Of a stretch of 33,639 nt of DNA, positions 7,573-16,124 are shown piece after piece; position 1 is the stretch's first letter, and each line of letters opens with the position of its first letter. The notes beneath the pieces were generated by a model. The model was given only the letters and a program-made list of their open reading frames with translations, was not told the origin of the DNA and did not search any database. The translations under genes were made by a program, and so were the position numbers. Source of the DNA: SVQP01 sp045660125 (GTDB taxonomy: Bacteria > Bacillota > Clostridia > Oscillospirales > CAG-272); assembly GCA_045660125.1 (NCBI GenBank), contig JAZRDG010000123.1:1-33639 (forward strand), in the 5' to 3' direction.

Positions 7573-9537
7573 TCAAAAATCAATCTTTAATTCCTCATTC
7601 TCGGGAATCTCGTACTGCTTGCCGCCAAGCATCAGCGTGCCGCCCGATCGGGTGGCGTATACGGTGCAGGTGTGCGCGTCCATGCTGATGCGCACGCTAT
7701 GCCCCTCGGGCAGCGGCACGGTGCCGTCAATCGTGCGGTAAAGTCCGCGATTGGGAGTGACCGAGAAGGTCTTATATCCGATATCGGTGGGATGTACGCC
7801 AAGGCAATATCTGCCCAAGAGGTAGATCGGTCCACCGCCCCACGCGTGGCACAGCGAGCAGCCGTACTTCATGCCGTACATGCCGTAGTGCTCAATGCCC
7901 TTTTGCTCGGGCAAATACTGCTCCCAGATCGAGGTTGCGCCCAAGGACACCATGCCGCCCCAATAGGACTCGATCTTTTTCTGCGCGGTCTTAAGTCTGC
8001 CCATCATGCACAACGCGTTGAGCTCAAAGAACTCGAAATACGGCGTGGTGATCTGGTTGATCGCATCGTTTTCAAGCACGCAGCGCACGATCTTTTGCGC
8101 GCGGCGGTGCGACACGAAGCCATACATAATGGCAAACACGTTGGCATGTCGCGTCACGTTCTCCTTTCCCGTGGTGTGGCAATCGATAAACGCGCCGCGC
8201 TCCTCGCGCCAATAGTCTTGCATGATACGCTTTTGCAGCGCATCAGCCGCCTTGCGGTATGCCGTGCCGTCCTTGCCCACCAAGGCGCAAAGCTCCGCCA
8301 TGCACTTGTGGCACTGCCACAAGAGAATCTGCTCGGCGCAAAGCGGTCCGCCCTTATCCATATCCGACCAGTCGATAAAGATCCAGTCACCGTCGCGGTA
8401 GCAAACGTAGCCATGCTCGTCCAGTCTGCCCACAATAAACTGGTACAGCGCGAACAGGCGGTCAAAATACAGGCTGATAAACTGTGAGTCCCCCGTAGCG
8501 AAATAGTATTCGTACGCACCGATGATCAGGTACATGGAATAATCGTTGATACTGTTAATATGCTGCTCATAGGGGGGCTTGCCCAAAAGAGCCACGATGG
8601 TGCGCTTGGTGATCTCGGGATCAAAATACAGGTAGCGGTTTGCCATGTAGGATTGATACGCGTCGCCCGACCAGCACCAGCGGTCGCGCTTGATGCCGTC
8701 AAGGAAGAACTCGCGCGAATTGAGATGCAAGGTATACGCGCAGATCTCCCAGATCTTGTTGACGTTTTTGCGGTTGCAGGCAAAGGTTGCCACGTCTTCA
8801 AGCGGCAGGTATTCGTACTCTGCCCAAACGCGCAAGCCCTTGCCGCCCTGCACGCAAACGTAGCGGAACGCGCGGCCGGGGCGCACGTAGGCACTGCTGC
8901 CGCTCAGCGTTTCGCGGATGAGTGCCTCGGCATGATCCAGCGCCTCCTCGCACGACTCACCGTAGCTCACGCGAAGCGCATCGTGCTCGTCAGCACCCTC
9001 AATATGCAAAAGCGCATAGGTCTCGCGCCCGAAATCATACAGCGTTCCCTGCTTGGTCTTGACCGCCTTGATCGGGTCAAGACGCCGGTACGAGAAGCAA
9101 AACTCCTCGGGGTTATCCGCAGGATCGGTATAGGCAGGCGTGCAGCCGACAGGCACGCGCTTGGTCACGATCATGTGATCCGCGATCCAGGATTCGTCGG
9201 TCTTTAAGTACTTGCTGTCCACGTACAGGCTGGGCAGCCCCTCGGTGGCAAGCAGCACCACCATCACGTTATGGTCTCCTGCCGACACGTGCAGATCGGT
9301 ATTGACGGGCAGGCGCGCGTTATCGATCATGACGTACGCCTTGGCGCGCGTGACAAAGCGCACCGTGTCCTCGCCGTCTGCATGGTAGCTCTTGAAAAAG
9401 CGCACGTTGGGGTAAGGCGTGGCAAGCGCCCAGAAGGTGGGGTACTCGCACCCGTATTCCTCACGGCGGCTATGCAGCTTGATGCTGTGATAAAGCTCAA
9501 AATCTCCCGGATACCATATCCATTTTGCCATAGTCAT
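7573..9537 (-). CDS. Alpha-L-rhamnosidase-like glycoside hydrolase (GH78 type)
   Basis: This 654-residue protein has no signal peptide, so it is predicted intracellular and would act on imported oligosaccharides. N-terminal beta-sandwich domains (about 1-230) precede an (alpha/alpha)6 barrel (about 240-570) and a C-terminal beta domain. The GH78 signatures are present: DGIKRDRWCWSGD at 280-292 corresponds to the general-acid segment (DxPxRxxxxWxGD), GATSIWE places the putative general base at E539, and H564 lies in SLCHAWGGGP. At 654 residues it is shorter than many GH78 enzymes, which carry extra N-terminal modules. The start at 9537 is chosen because GGAGG sits six bases upstream; a second ATG lies two codons on. 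The frame stays open far upstream, antisense to the neighbouring gene, but that extension is not real. The gene is divergent from the DUF4832 pair and probably co-functional with it. Confidence 0.88.
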   Translation of the reverse strand: MTMAKWIWYPGDFELYHSIKLHSRREEYGCEYPTFWALATPYPNVRFFKSYHADGEDTVRFVTRAKAYVMIDNARLPVNTDLHVSAGDHNVMVVLLATEGLPSLYVDSKYLKTDESWIADHMIVTKRVPVGCTPAYTDPADNPEEFCFSYRRLDPIKAVKTKQGTLYDFGRETYALLHIEGADEHDALRVSYGESCEEALDHAEALIRETLSGSSAYVRPGRAFRYVCVQGGKGLRVWAEYEYLPLEDVATFACNRKNVNKIWEICAYTLHLNSREFFLDGIKRDRWCWSGDAYQSYMANRYLYFDPEITKRTIVALLGKPPYEQHINSINDYSMYLIIGAYEYYFATGDSQFISLYFDRLFALYQFIVGRLDEHGYVCYRDGDWIFIDWSDMDKGGPLCAEQILLWQCHKCMAELCALVGKDGTAYRKAADALQKRIMQDYWREERGAFIDCHTTGKENVTRHANVFAIMYGFVSHRRAQKIVRCVLENDAINQITTPYFEFFELNALCMMGRLKTAQKKIESYWGGMVSLGATSIWEQYLPEQKGIEHYGMYGMKYGCSLCHAWGGGPIYLLGRYCLGVHPTDIGYKTFSVTPNRGLYRTIDGTVPLPEGHSVRISMDAHTCTVYATRSGGTLMLGGKQYEIPENEELKIDF

Positions 9538-9564
9538 CGGTGACCTCCGCATGTCATTTTTTCC

Positions 9565-9593
9565 ATTGTACCATAAAACGCACAATAATGCAA
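9565..9593 (-). promoter_or_regulatory. Possible promoter of the GH78 gene
   Basis: On the minus strand, TTGCAT (9588-9593) and TACAAT (9565-9570) are separated by 17 bp. The -10 box is good and the -35 box weak. The promoter lies 28 bp upstream of the start codon. Confidence 0.5.
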
Positions 9594-9621
9594 TAGACCT
9601 TGTGGCTTTTCTTGTTTTTTC

Positions 9622-9650
9622 TTGACAAATCCGCACCGGTATGGTATGAT
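9622..9650 (+). promoter_or_regulatory. Sigma-A promoter of the DUF4832 pair
   Basis: TTGACA (9622-9627) and TATGAT (9645-9650) have a 17-bp spacer. The promoter is back-to-back with the GH78 promoter; the two -35 boxes are about 30 bp apart, so a shared regulator could control both. Confidence 0.85.
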
Positions 9651-9687
9651 AAAACCAAGAAAAACGCTCACAAAGGAGGCTTTCCCT

Positions 9688-11124
9688 ATGTCCGATTTCC
9701 CGAACATCATCGACGTCCCCGGCGGCAAAGAAGTACAGACCCTGTGCTTTATGACCGACAAGAAATTCGTCCGCAAAAATTACGTGGATCTGCGCCTTTT
9801 GGTGGACGACAAAACCGTGCTGCGCAATCCGCACAAGGGCTGGTTCTGGCACTACATTGACAACGGCTACACGCGCGGCGCATACCGCGAGCACCACGAT
9901 GAGAATGACGATCTTGCGGATTTTCCCGGGCTTAACCACCTCTATCTGCGCTTTGACTGGGGTGACGTGGAAAAGACCGAGGGCGTTTACGATTTCTCGT
10001 ATCTGGACGAAATCATGGAAAAGTGGGGCGCGCGCGGCTACCGCTTCTCCTTGCGCGTTTGCACCTACGAGGGTACGGCAGAGATCAATCACGCAACCCC
10101 TGCCTACGTTTACGAAAAGGGCGCGCGCTGCTTCCTTTTGGAGGGTGGCAAGATACAGCCCGATTTCGGTGACCCCATCTTCCTTGCTTGCCTTGAAAAA
10201 TTCATGCAAGTCTTCGGCGCAAAATACAACGGCGACCCGCGCATTGAGTGCATCGACGTCGGCACCTTGGGCACTTGGGGCGAGGGGCACACGGTAGAGG
10301 GCGACGGACGCGTCTATCCCCTGGACGTGGTCAAGGCGCACTTTGATCTGCACGCGCGCTACTTCCCCGACACCTATGTGCTTTGCAATGACGACCACAT
10401 TGCCTCGCGCTTTTGCAACGGACAAGCCGAGGTGCAAGAGATGCTGGACTACGCCCGTGCGCGCGGCTTTGGCGTGCAGGACGATTCGATCTGCTGCGAC
10501 TACTATTACCAGATGAACGGCTACGATACCATGCGCGCACCTTGGGCGTTCGAACGCCTTGCGGACAACGCGCCGAACGCCATTGAAATGGCGCATTATA
10601 CCTACATCAAGCCGCAATACGAAAGCTATTTCCGCGACGGGTTGACCGCAATGCAGTCCTTTAAGAATGCGCGCGCCACCTTTGCGGGCTTCCACGGTTA
10701 TCCGCGCAAGTGGCTGCAAAACGAATTTTACCTGACCGAATACTGCGCAAACCGACTTGGCTACTGGTACTTTATCACGGGCGCTTGCATTCCCGAGCTG
10801 ACAAACACCGCCTACAACCGCATTGAGCTTGACGTGGAAAACCGCGGTTGGGCACGCGGCTACTTCAAATACGATCTGCGCCTTTGCCTGCGCGGTGAGA
10901 ACGGTACGTTTGTCATTGACCTGGATGCCGACAACCGCACCTGGCTGCCTGACTGTCCCATCACGCTTTCTCTGCGCGTGGACGCGCGCGGCGTGCCCGA
11001 GGGCGACTATGAGCTTTGCATTGGTCTTTTTGAAAAGGACTCCCCCATTCTGCTTGGCATCAAGCAAGACTATCTGGGGGACGGCTACTACACCATTGCG
11101 CGCACGCACGTGCGCGGCGTTTGA
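9688..11124 (+). CDS. DUF4832-type TIM-barrel protein, copy 1 (putative glycoside hydrolase)
   Basis: This 478-residue cytoplasmic protein starts at the ATG at 9688, eight bases after AAAGGAGG; an upstream ATG at 9622 in the same frame overlaps the promoter and is rejected. The N-terminal two thirds look like a (beta/alpha)8 barrel. LRNPHKGWFWHYIDNGY (about 45-61) comes first, then LNHLYLRFDWGDVEKTEG (about 82-99), and a putative acid/base glutamate E199 in DVGTLGTWGEGH, the position of the catalytic Glu in GH-A type barrels. The C-terminal ~130 residues (from about 345) form a DUF4832-like beta domain. The activity is unproven; I infer glycosidase action on a rhamnose- or galactose-containing oligosaccharide from its neighbours. 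The downstream gene is a close paralog 14 bp away. Confidence 0.8.
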   Translation: MSDFPNIIDVPGGKEVQTLCFMTDKKFVRKNYVDLRLLVDDKTVLRNPHKGWFWHYIDNGYTRGAYREHHDENDDLADFPGLNHLYLRFDWGDVEKTEGVYDFSYLDEIMEKWGARGYRFSLRVCTYEGTAEINHATPAYVYEKGARCFLLEGGKIQPDFGDPIFLACLEKFMQVFGAKYNGDPRIECIDVGTLGTWGEGHTVEGDGRVYPLDVVKAHFDLHARYFPDTYVLCNDDHIASRFCNGQAEVQEMLDYARARGFGVQDDSICCDYYYQMNGYDTMRAPWAFERLADNAPNAIEMAHYTYIKPQYESYFRDGLTAMQSFKNARATFAGFHGYPRKWLQNEFYLTEYCANRLGYWYFITGACIPELTNTAYNRIELDVENRGWARGYFKYDLRLCLRGENGTFVIDLDADNRTWLPDCPITLSLRVDARGVPEGDYELCIGLFEKDSPILLGIKQDYLGDGYYTIARTHVRGV

Positions 11125-11138
11125 AAGGAGGGCGACAT

Positions 11139-12587
11139 ATGAAGGACAAGCTTTTCCCGAATCTCTGCCCCGCTCCCGCTCAGGACGGCGCACAGACCAT
11201 GTGCGGCATGTGGGACAATCCCCTCGCCCGCCCCGATTTTATCGATCTGCGCCCCTATATGGACGACAAGACCGTGCTCAAAAACCCCCACAAGGGCTGG
11301 TTCTGGCACTATATTGACAACGGCTACGGTCGCGAGAACTACCGCCACCCCAAGCACGCTGACCCTGCGGACGATCTTTCCGACTTCCCCGGGCTCAACC
11401 ACCTGTACCTGCGCTTTGACTGGGGTGATATTGAAAAGGAAGAGGGCGTTTACGATTTCTCCTACCTTGACGAGATCATGGACCTGTGGGGTCCGCGCGG
11501 CTACACCTTCTCCTTGCGCGTGTGCTCCTACGAGGGAGACGCCAACATGAACTATTCCACGCCTGCCTACGTGTACGAAAAGGGCGCGCGCGGCTATCGC
11601 ATGCCCTCGGGTGCCATTCAGCCCGACTACGGCGATCCCATTTTCCTTGCTTGCCTTGAAAAATTCATGGCGGTCATGGGTGAAAAATTCAATGGAGATC
11701 CGCGCATTGAGTGCATTGACGTGGGCACTATGGGCACGTGGGGCGAGGGTCACACGGCAGCTGACGCAACGGGCGTGATCATCGAGCCCGAGGTGGTCAA
11801 AAAGCACTTTGATCTGCACGCCAAGTACTTCCCCGACACGCCCGTGCTTTGCAACGATGACCACATCTGCTGCCGCATTGCGCACGGACAGGACGAGGTG
11901 CAGGAGGTCTTAGACTACGCAAGCGAGCGTTGCTTTGGCATTCAGGACGACTCGGTATGCTGCAACTACTACACGCAGGTCAACGATTACGATACCCTGC
12001 GCGCGCCTTGGGCGTTTGACCGTCTTGCGCCCGACGCACCCGCCTGCATTGAAATGGAGCATTACGGCTACGTGCACTCGCACAATGATCACTTCCGCGA
12101 CGGCTTGACCGCCTTGGAAGCCTTTAAGCGCACGCACGCGACCTTTGCGGGATTCCACGGCTATCCTCGCATTTGGCTCAAAAACGAGTACTACCTGACC
12201 GAATACTGTGCAAACAGACTTGGATATTGGTATTTCGTCACGGCGGCAACCGTGCCTGCCCTGCACCGCTCGGCGCATAATATCGTCACGCTGGACGTGC
12301 AAAACCGCGGCTGGGCGCGCGCGTACCGCAAGTTTGATCTCAAGATCCGCTTGCGCGGCGAGGACGGCAGCGAATACGTGCTTGACACCGATACCGACAA
12401 CCGCACGTGGTTGCCTGAGCAAAAGCAGATCCTGACCCTGCGCCCCGACCTAAGAGACGTGCCTGCGGGTCAATACGAAGTAGCAATCGGTATGTTCGAG
12501 GGCGAGACGCCCATCAAATTAGCTCTTAAGCAGGAAATTTTTGACGGGAAGTTCTATACCCTTGCAAAGGATATTACAGTGTTTTAG
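11139..12587 (+). CDS. DUF4832-type TIM-barrel protein, copy 2 (tandem paralog)
   Basis: This 482-residue protein is collinear with copy 1 over its whole length. Shared blocks include LKNPHKGWFWHYIDNGY, GLNHLYLRFDWGDIEKEEGV, the WGEGH motif holding the putative catalytic Glu, and the LTEYCANRLGYWYF segment near the end of the barrel. The start at 11139 follows GAAAGGAGG by nine bases. A longer frame beginning TTG at 11121 overlaps the previous stop codon region and is rejected. The spacing of 14 bp shows translation from one mRNA. Divergence is concentrated in the first 30 residues and around residues 60-80, so the two copies may differ in substrate recognition. There is no signal peptide. 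The exact reaction is unknown. Confidence 0.8.
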   Translation: MKDKLFPNLCPAPAQDGAQTMCGMWDNPLARPDFIDLRPYMDDKTVLKNPHKGWFWHYIDNGYGRENYRHPKHADPADDLSDFPGLNHLYLRFDWGDIEKEEGVYDFSYLDEIMDLWGPRGYTFSLRVCSYEGDANMNYSTPAYVYEKGARGYRMPSGAIQPDYGDPIFLACLEKFMAVMGEKFNGDPRIECIDVGTMGTWGEGHTAADATGVIIEPEVVKKHFDLHAKYFPDTPVLCNDDHICCRIAHGQDEVQEVLDYASERCFGIQDDSVCCNYYTQVNDYDTLRAPWAFDRLAPDAPACIEMEHYGYVHSHNDHFRDGLTALEAFKRTHATFAGFHGYPRIWLKNEYYLTEYCANRLGYWYFVTAATVPALHRSAHNIVTLDVQNRGWARAYRKFDLKIRLRGEDGSEYVLDTDTDNRTWLPEQKQILTLRPDLRDVPAGQYEVAIGMFEGETPIKLALKQEIFDGKFYTLAKDITVF

Positions 12588-12596
12588 TTTTTTCTC

Positions 12597-12700
12597 TGTA
12601 GGGGAGGATATCATCCTCCCGCCAGTATTGGCATCGGTATTGCGTTTGGGTGTAAATACCGGTATCTGACAGTGGCGGGAGGATACTATCCTCCCCTACA
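12597..12700. repeat. 104-bp nested inverted repeat (MITE/REP-like element)
   Basis: Arms of 28 bp (12597-12624 and 12673-12700) begin and end in TGTAGGGGAGG / CCTCCCCTACA and match at 26 of 28 positions. Each arm is itself a hairpin: GGGAGGAT/ATCCTCCC on the left and GGGAGGATA/TATCCTCCC on the right. A third stem (GGTATT 12636-12641 / AATACC 12655-12660) lies in the middle. It has no ORF and no T-run. It occupies the gap between the DUF4832 pair and the ECF operon, and its CCCCTACA end recurs near 16140 and 22560. Confidence 0.88.
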
Positions 12701-12727
12701 AAATAATCTATTTCTTTTCTGAATCCT

Positions 12728-12754
12728 TACAGTTTTCCAAAATTTTGTTGTCTA
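12728..12754 (+). promoter_or_regulatory. Candidate ECF-type autoregulated promoter of operon A
   Basis: TTACAGTTTTCC (12727-12738) and TTGTCTA (12748-12754) resemble the AAC-type -35 and GTC-type -10 boxes of ECF sigma promoters. Fourteen of 17 bases from 12726 match the region upstream of the second ECF operon (20123-20139), and TGTTGTC is shared as well. No good sigma-A promoter is visible in this gap. Confidence 0.4.
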
Positions 12755-12799
12755 CATAAGTGAAGGGCTCTTTCAATTCTTATCAAAGGAGGTGTGTTT

Positions 12800-13384
12800 A
12801 TGAAGCATTCGACAGACGGTTATCTTGCCGACGGGCAGATCATTGCGCTGTACAACGGGCGCGACGAGCGCGCGATCAAGGAAACAGACGCAAAATACCG
12901 CACGCAGCTGCTCATGGTTGCACGCAGCGTCCTGCACGATATGCGGGATTGCGAGGAATGTCTGAATGACACCTACGTGCGCGTTTGGAATTCGATTCCG
13001 CCCGCCTGCCCCGACTCGCTGCGCGCGTTTTTGATCTCGGTCATGCGCCGCACTGCCTTTAACCGCTACAAGGCGGCAAAGCGCAAAAAGCGTATCCCGT
13101 CCGAGATGGTCTTGTCACTGACCGATCTTGACGACATGCTTGCCGATTCGGACGCTTTTTACACCGAGCAACAGGCAAACGCGCTGGGCGAGCTGCTGAC
13201 CGCATTTACAAACACGCTATCCGACCGTCGGACCTTCATTTTTATGAGCAGATACTACCTCTGCCGCCCCATTGCGGAAATTGCGCGCAAGCTGGGGTGC
13301 AGCGAATCCACGGTCAACAAGGAAATTGCCGCCATCAAGCAAGAGCTGCGGCAGATTTTGGAAAGCGAGGGTTATTTGAAATGA
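12800..13384 (+). CDS. ECF-type RNA polymerase sigma factor, operon A
   Basis: This 194-residue protein has region 2 at about 15-90, with the core-binding and -10 recognition stretch CEECLNDTYVRVWNSIPP and a helix ending FNRYKAAKRKKR. A spacer follows, then region 4 at about 130-190 with a helix-turn-helix (ARKLGCSESTVNKEIAAIKQ). The start at 12800 is seven bases after AAAGGAGG; a GTG two codons earlier lies too close to the ribosome binding site. Its stop codon overlaps the next start (ATGA), so translation is coupled to the large membrane protein that follows, the usual arrangement of an ECF factor with its regulator. It is paralogous to the sigma factor at 20224, sharing the DERAIKE/DERAISE opening. 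Confidence 0.92.
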   Translation: MKHSTDGYLADGQIIALYNGRDERAIKETDAKYRTQLLMVARSVLHDMRDCEECLNDTYVRVWNSIPPACPDSLRAFLISVMRRTAFNRYKAAKRKKRIPSEMVLSLTDLDDMLADSDAFYTEQQANALGELLTAFTNTLSDRRTFIFMSRYYLCRPIAEIARKLGCSESTVNKEIAAIKQELRQILESEGYLK

Positions 13385-16065
13385 TGCATAAGGATCTATT
13401 TTCGGACGGCGTTGCGCGCATCGACCCCGATGCGGTGGAACGCTTGCTCCAAATTGAGCAGGAGCTTGGGCGGCGCGCCGCAAGACGCAGACGCGGACGC
13501 ATCCTCTCTGTTTTAGCCGCTGCGCTGCTGAGCGTCATGCTTGTGTCGGTGCTGCTGATCGTGCCGTTTATCCCCAAAACGCTGGAGCTGGATTACGAAC
13601 CCTCCAAGGGCATGCCCGAACGCGTTTGGGTGTATTACGTAAACGAAAACGGAAAGCAAAAGCGCGAGCTTGTAAAGCAGCCGCAGGGTGCGCAAAACGT
13701 GTTTACCTCCTGGAAGCACCTCAACACGGTTGACAACGAGGTGCAGCTGCTGGACTACACCGTGACCACCGAGCCGGTGTACGGCACCACGGTCGTGCCC
13801 GACACGCTGTGGGAATCTTTGATGCAAATGCTTGACAAGACAGGCGAGCAAACCATCGTGACCGCCACGCTCTCTCCCGAGATCACGTCCTACGAAAACT
13901 ATGACGCACTGATCGAGTCGCTGACCGAGACGCTTGCCAAGTACGCGGGGGTTGCCCCCGAGCAGGTCAAGATTCTGATCGACGGTGAGCAGATCGGCAT
14001 TGTCGGCACGCTGCAATTCTATCACAGCCTGCAGCAGAACACAACCGTCGGCGTTGGCAGTACGCTGGAGATCACGGTGGGCATGACCAACATTTCGGAC
14101 GAGATCATTCATTACACCGGCTCGTCCAGCGCATTCGTGCCCGACGCGTCGCTGCATATGGGCAATACCATCATCCAGCACGAAATCCATCCCCACACTG
14201 AGGACGAAGCACACCTCACTCTTGCCCCCGGCGAAAGCCACGAGGTAACATACCGATTTGTCATTCCCGCAGATGCTACCACAGGTATGTATGATCTGGC
14301 TGTGTCCTTCAGGGGACAGAGTATAACATTCGAGGGGGTTGTGCAGGTGGTTGAGTTCACCGATCCCGCCATTCCCACCACCGAATTCAATGAATTTTTG
14401 CACAAATACGGCTTTATCGCCACCGATCCCACGCAGTTCCGCGCAGCCGTGGAGCAGCTTTCCTTTAGCGGCATGAGTCTCTTTGATATCATGACCAAGG
14501 CGCAAATCGATTACGCAGAGGGATATAGCGGTGAGGAATACGGCTCCCAGTGGTTTTCTTACGGATATACGACTCTGCCAAACGGCAAAAGCAACAATTA
14601 TTTTGTTGCCAAGAAGATTCCGGACGACATGAGATTACCGTATGGAATTACCTTTGCTGACACGCTCTACCATTCGCTTTGCAAAATGGGATTTACTGAC
14701 TTTGAGGCAAAAGAGATTATTGCTCGCCTGGAAATCGGTGACGAACAGCAGATACTTCTCGGAAATACCGCCTTCTACCTCACGCGCGACCAAGCGGGCA
14801 ACTATATCATGCGTTACAGTTCTCTGACCGTCCTCTCTTCGAGCATTTATCCCGCATATAGTCTTGACATCATCTACTCCCACGCAGAAATGATCGCCCA
14901 ACTCTTCTTAGTCAAGGCAGGCGTTGGCAACTTCTCCACCGATGCGTTTACTGCGCCCATTACGGTTGCACCGCTTGCATATGCAAGTCCCGACAGAGAG
15001 CTTGACGATGCGGACGCACAAACGCTGATCGATATATTCTGCAGCTATGGCGGCACGTGGAATAACGGCAGCGTTGACGTGGAATTTGACTACCGCATCA
15101 CGAGCAAAGGAATGGTCTTTAGCTACAGCACGAGCGCAGGCGTTCTTGCTGACAGCGGCGGATATTTCGGTCTTTCTAACGAACACCGCCAGATTGTCAA
15201 CGAGATCGTCACCAAGGGCAACTATCAGCCCAATTTCCAAAACGTTGCGCTCATAGAAGCCCCCGACGGCAGTACGCGCCAATATTTCCTGCACAGAACC
15301 GTTGCACAGCAAATCACGCATGCGCTCAACAATGCAGAATGGCACGAAGGAAGCGTTGAGCTTGAGCCCTTGCTGTGGTTTGACTGCGACGGCAAACGGG
15401 TAGGTTATGACAACGGCTTGTTCTTTACCACGCAGCACTATTGGTACGCAGATAGCTACACCAAGGATTGCCTCAATGCCCTGCAGGATGCAGTCATAAG
15501 TATGCGCACGGGCGAATATGACGCCATCCTCTATTACGCAGACACGTATTACGGTCACAGCGCGGCTGTGGACGAAAGGTTGGCAGGCACAATGGACTTT
15601 TCCATGAATATAGCCCCCCGTCAGCTTGAAAATATTTTGCTTGCCTATAACGACAAGCAGGCAGTAGATGCGTTGGGCGACATTGTGGATTGCAAAAATG
15701 CCGTGGACAAGGGCGTTCTGCTCACGAACAACGGCGCGTATTTTGAGCGGATCACCGAGATCAAGCCGAATTTCGACAATGGCGAGGTCAAGCTGATCGA
15801 AGTCGATATGGGGCTTCCGCCCACTTGTGAATTAACGCCGGATGACGCACAAGCACTGCGCAAGATTTTCCAAAGAGCAGAATTTACGTATTGCTTTGGT
15901 GATGACGATGCCGTATACGAAACAACCCTTGAGATCAACGGCTACACCATCGCCTACCGATCCTCTTCAAGGGATGCCAGAATCGGAGACCTGATAGCGA
16001 CCCTTTCAGAAGAGGATGCCCAAACCGTTGGCTATATTCTTGGCGGATATATCAACGTGGAATAA
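13381..16065 (+). CDS. Large single-pass membrane protein, putative anti-sigma/sensor, operon A
   Basis: I take the ATG at 13381, which overlaps the sigma stop as ATGA, giving 894 residues. A short basic cytoplasmic segment (1-40, with an ARIDPDAVERL motif) precedes one membrane helix (41-63), followed by about 830 residues outside the cell. The exported part holds a segment containing SPEITSYENYDALIESL (about 162-178). One BsuPI-like beta-sandwich module spans about 209-324 (GTLQFYH, VGMTNISD, LAPGESHEVTYRF, YDLAVSF). At least two copies of a third motif follow (ELDDADAQTLIDIF at about 540 and ELTPDDAQALRKIF at about 815). There is no zinc HxxxCxxC anti-sigma motif. By position it should bind the sigma factor with its N-terminus, but this is inference. 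It is far larger than usual anti-sigma factors. The gene ends at a bidirectional terminator. Confidence 0.85.
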   Translation: MMHKDLFSDGVARIDPDAVERLLQIEQELGRRAARRRRGRILSVLAAALLSVMLVSVLLIVPFIPKTLELDYEPSKGMPERVWVYYVNENGKQKRELVKQPQGAQNVFTSWKHLNTVDNEVQLLDYTVTTEPVYGTTVVPDTLWESLMQMLDKTGEQTIVTATLSPEITSYENYDALIESLTETLAKYAGVAPEQVKILIDGEQIGIVGTLQFYHSLQQNTTVGVGSTLEITVGMTNISDEIIHYTGSSSAFVPDASLHMGNTIIQHEIHPHTEDEAHLTLAPGESHEVTYRFVIPADATTGMYDLAVSFRGQSITFEGVVQVVEFTDPAIPTTEFNEFLHKYGFIATDPTQFRAAVEQLSFSGMSLFDIMTKAQIDYAEGYSGEEYGSQWFSYGYTTLPNGKSNNYFVAKKIPDDMRLPYGITFADTLYHSLCKMGFTDFEAKEIIARLEIGDEQQILLGNTAFYLTRDQAGNYIMRYSSLTVLSSSIYPAYSLDIIYSHAEMIAQLFLVKAGVGNFSTDAFTAPITVAPLAYASPDRELDDADAQTLIDIFCSYGGTWNNGSVDVEFDYRITSKGMVFSYSTSAGVLADSGGYFGLSNEHRQIVNEIVTKGNYQPNFQNVALIEAPDGSTRQYFLHRTVAQQITHALNNAEWHEGSVELEPLLWFDCDGKRVGYDNGLFFTTQHYWYADSYTKDCLNALQDAVISMRTGEYDAILYYADTYYGHSAAVDERLAGTMDFSMNIAPRQLENILLAYNDKQAVDALGDIVDCKNAVDKGVLLTNNGAYFERITEIKPNFDNGEVKLIEVDMGLPPTCELTPDDAQALRKIFQRAEFTYCFGDDDAVYETTLEINGYTIAYRSSSRDARIGDLIATLSEEDAQTVGYILGGYINVE

Positions 16066-16083
16066 TGACACCAAAATACAAAT

Positions 16084-16117
16084 AAAACGAAAAACCGCTC
16101 TTTCGAGCGGTTTTTCT
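16084..16117. terminator. Bidirectional terminator, copy 1 of a duplicated 34-bp sequence
   Basis: A perfect 11-bp stem (AAAAACCGCTC / GAGCGGTTTTT) with a TTTC loop lies between the converging operon A and the MFS gene. All 34 bases are identical to 22497-22530. Confidence 0.93.
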
Positions 16118-16124
16118 ACTATGC

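Noticed and set aside
9538..11193. Extension of the GH78 reading frame by over 500 codons upstream on the minus strand.
   Set aside because: It runs antisense to the DUF4832 gene and through two promoters; a good ribosome binding site and domain start place the real start at 9537.
12597..12700. The 104-bp inverted repeat as a rho-independent terminator of the DUF4832 pair.
   Set aside because: Neither side has a T-run, and the double-hairpin structure and recurring ends fit a dispersed repeat better, though it may still affect readthrough.
12597..12700. The nested palindromes as a CRISPR array.
   Set aside because: Only two inverted copies exist, with no direct repeats and no spacers of equal size.
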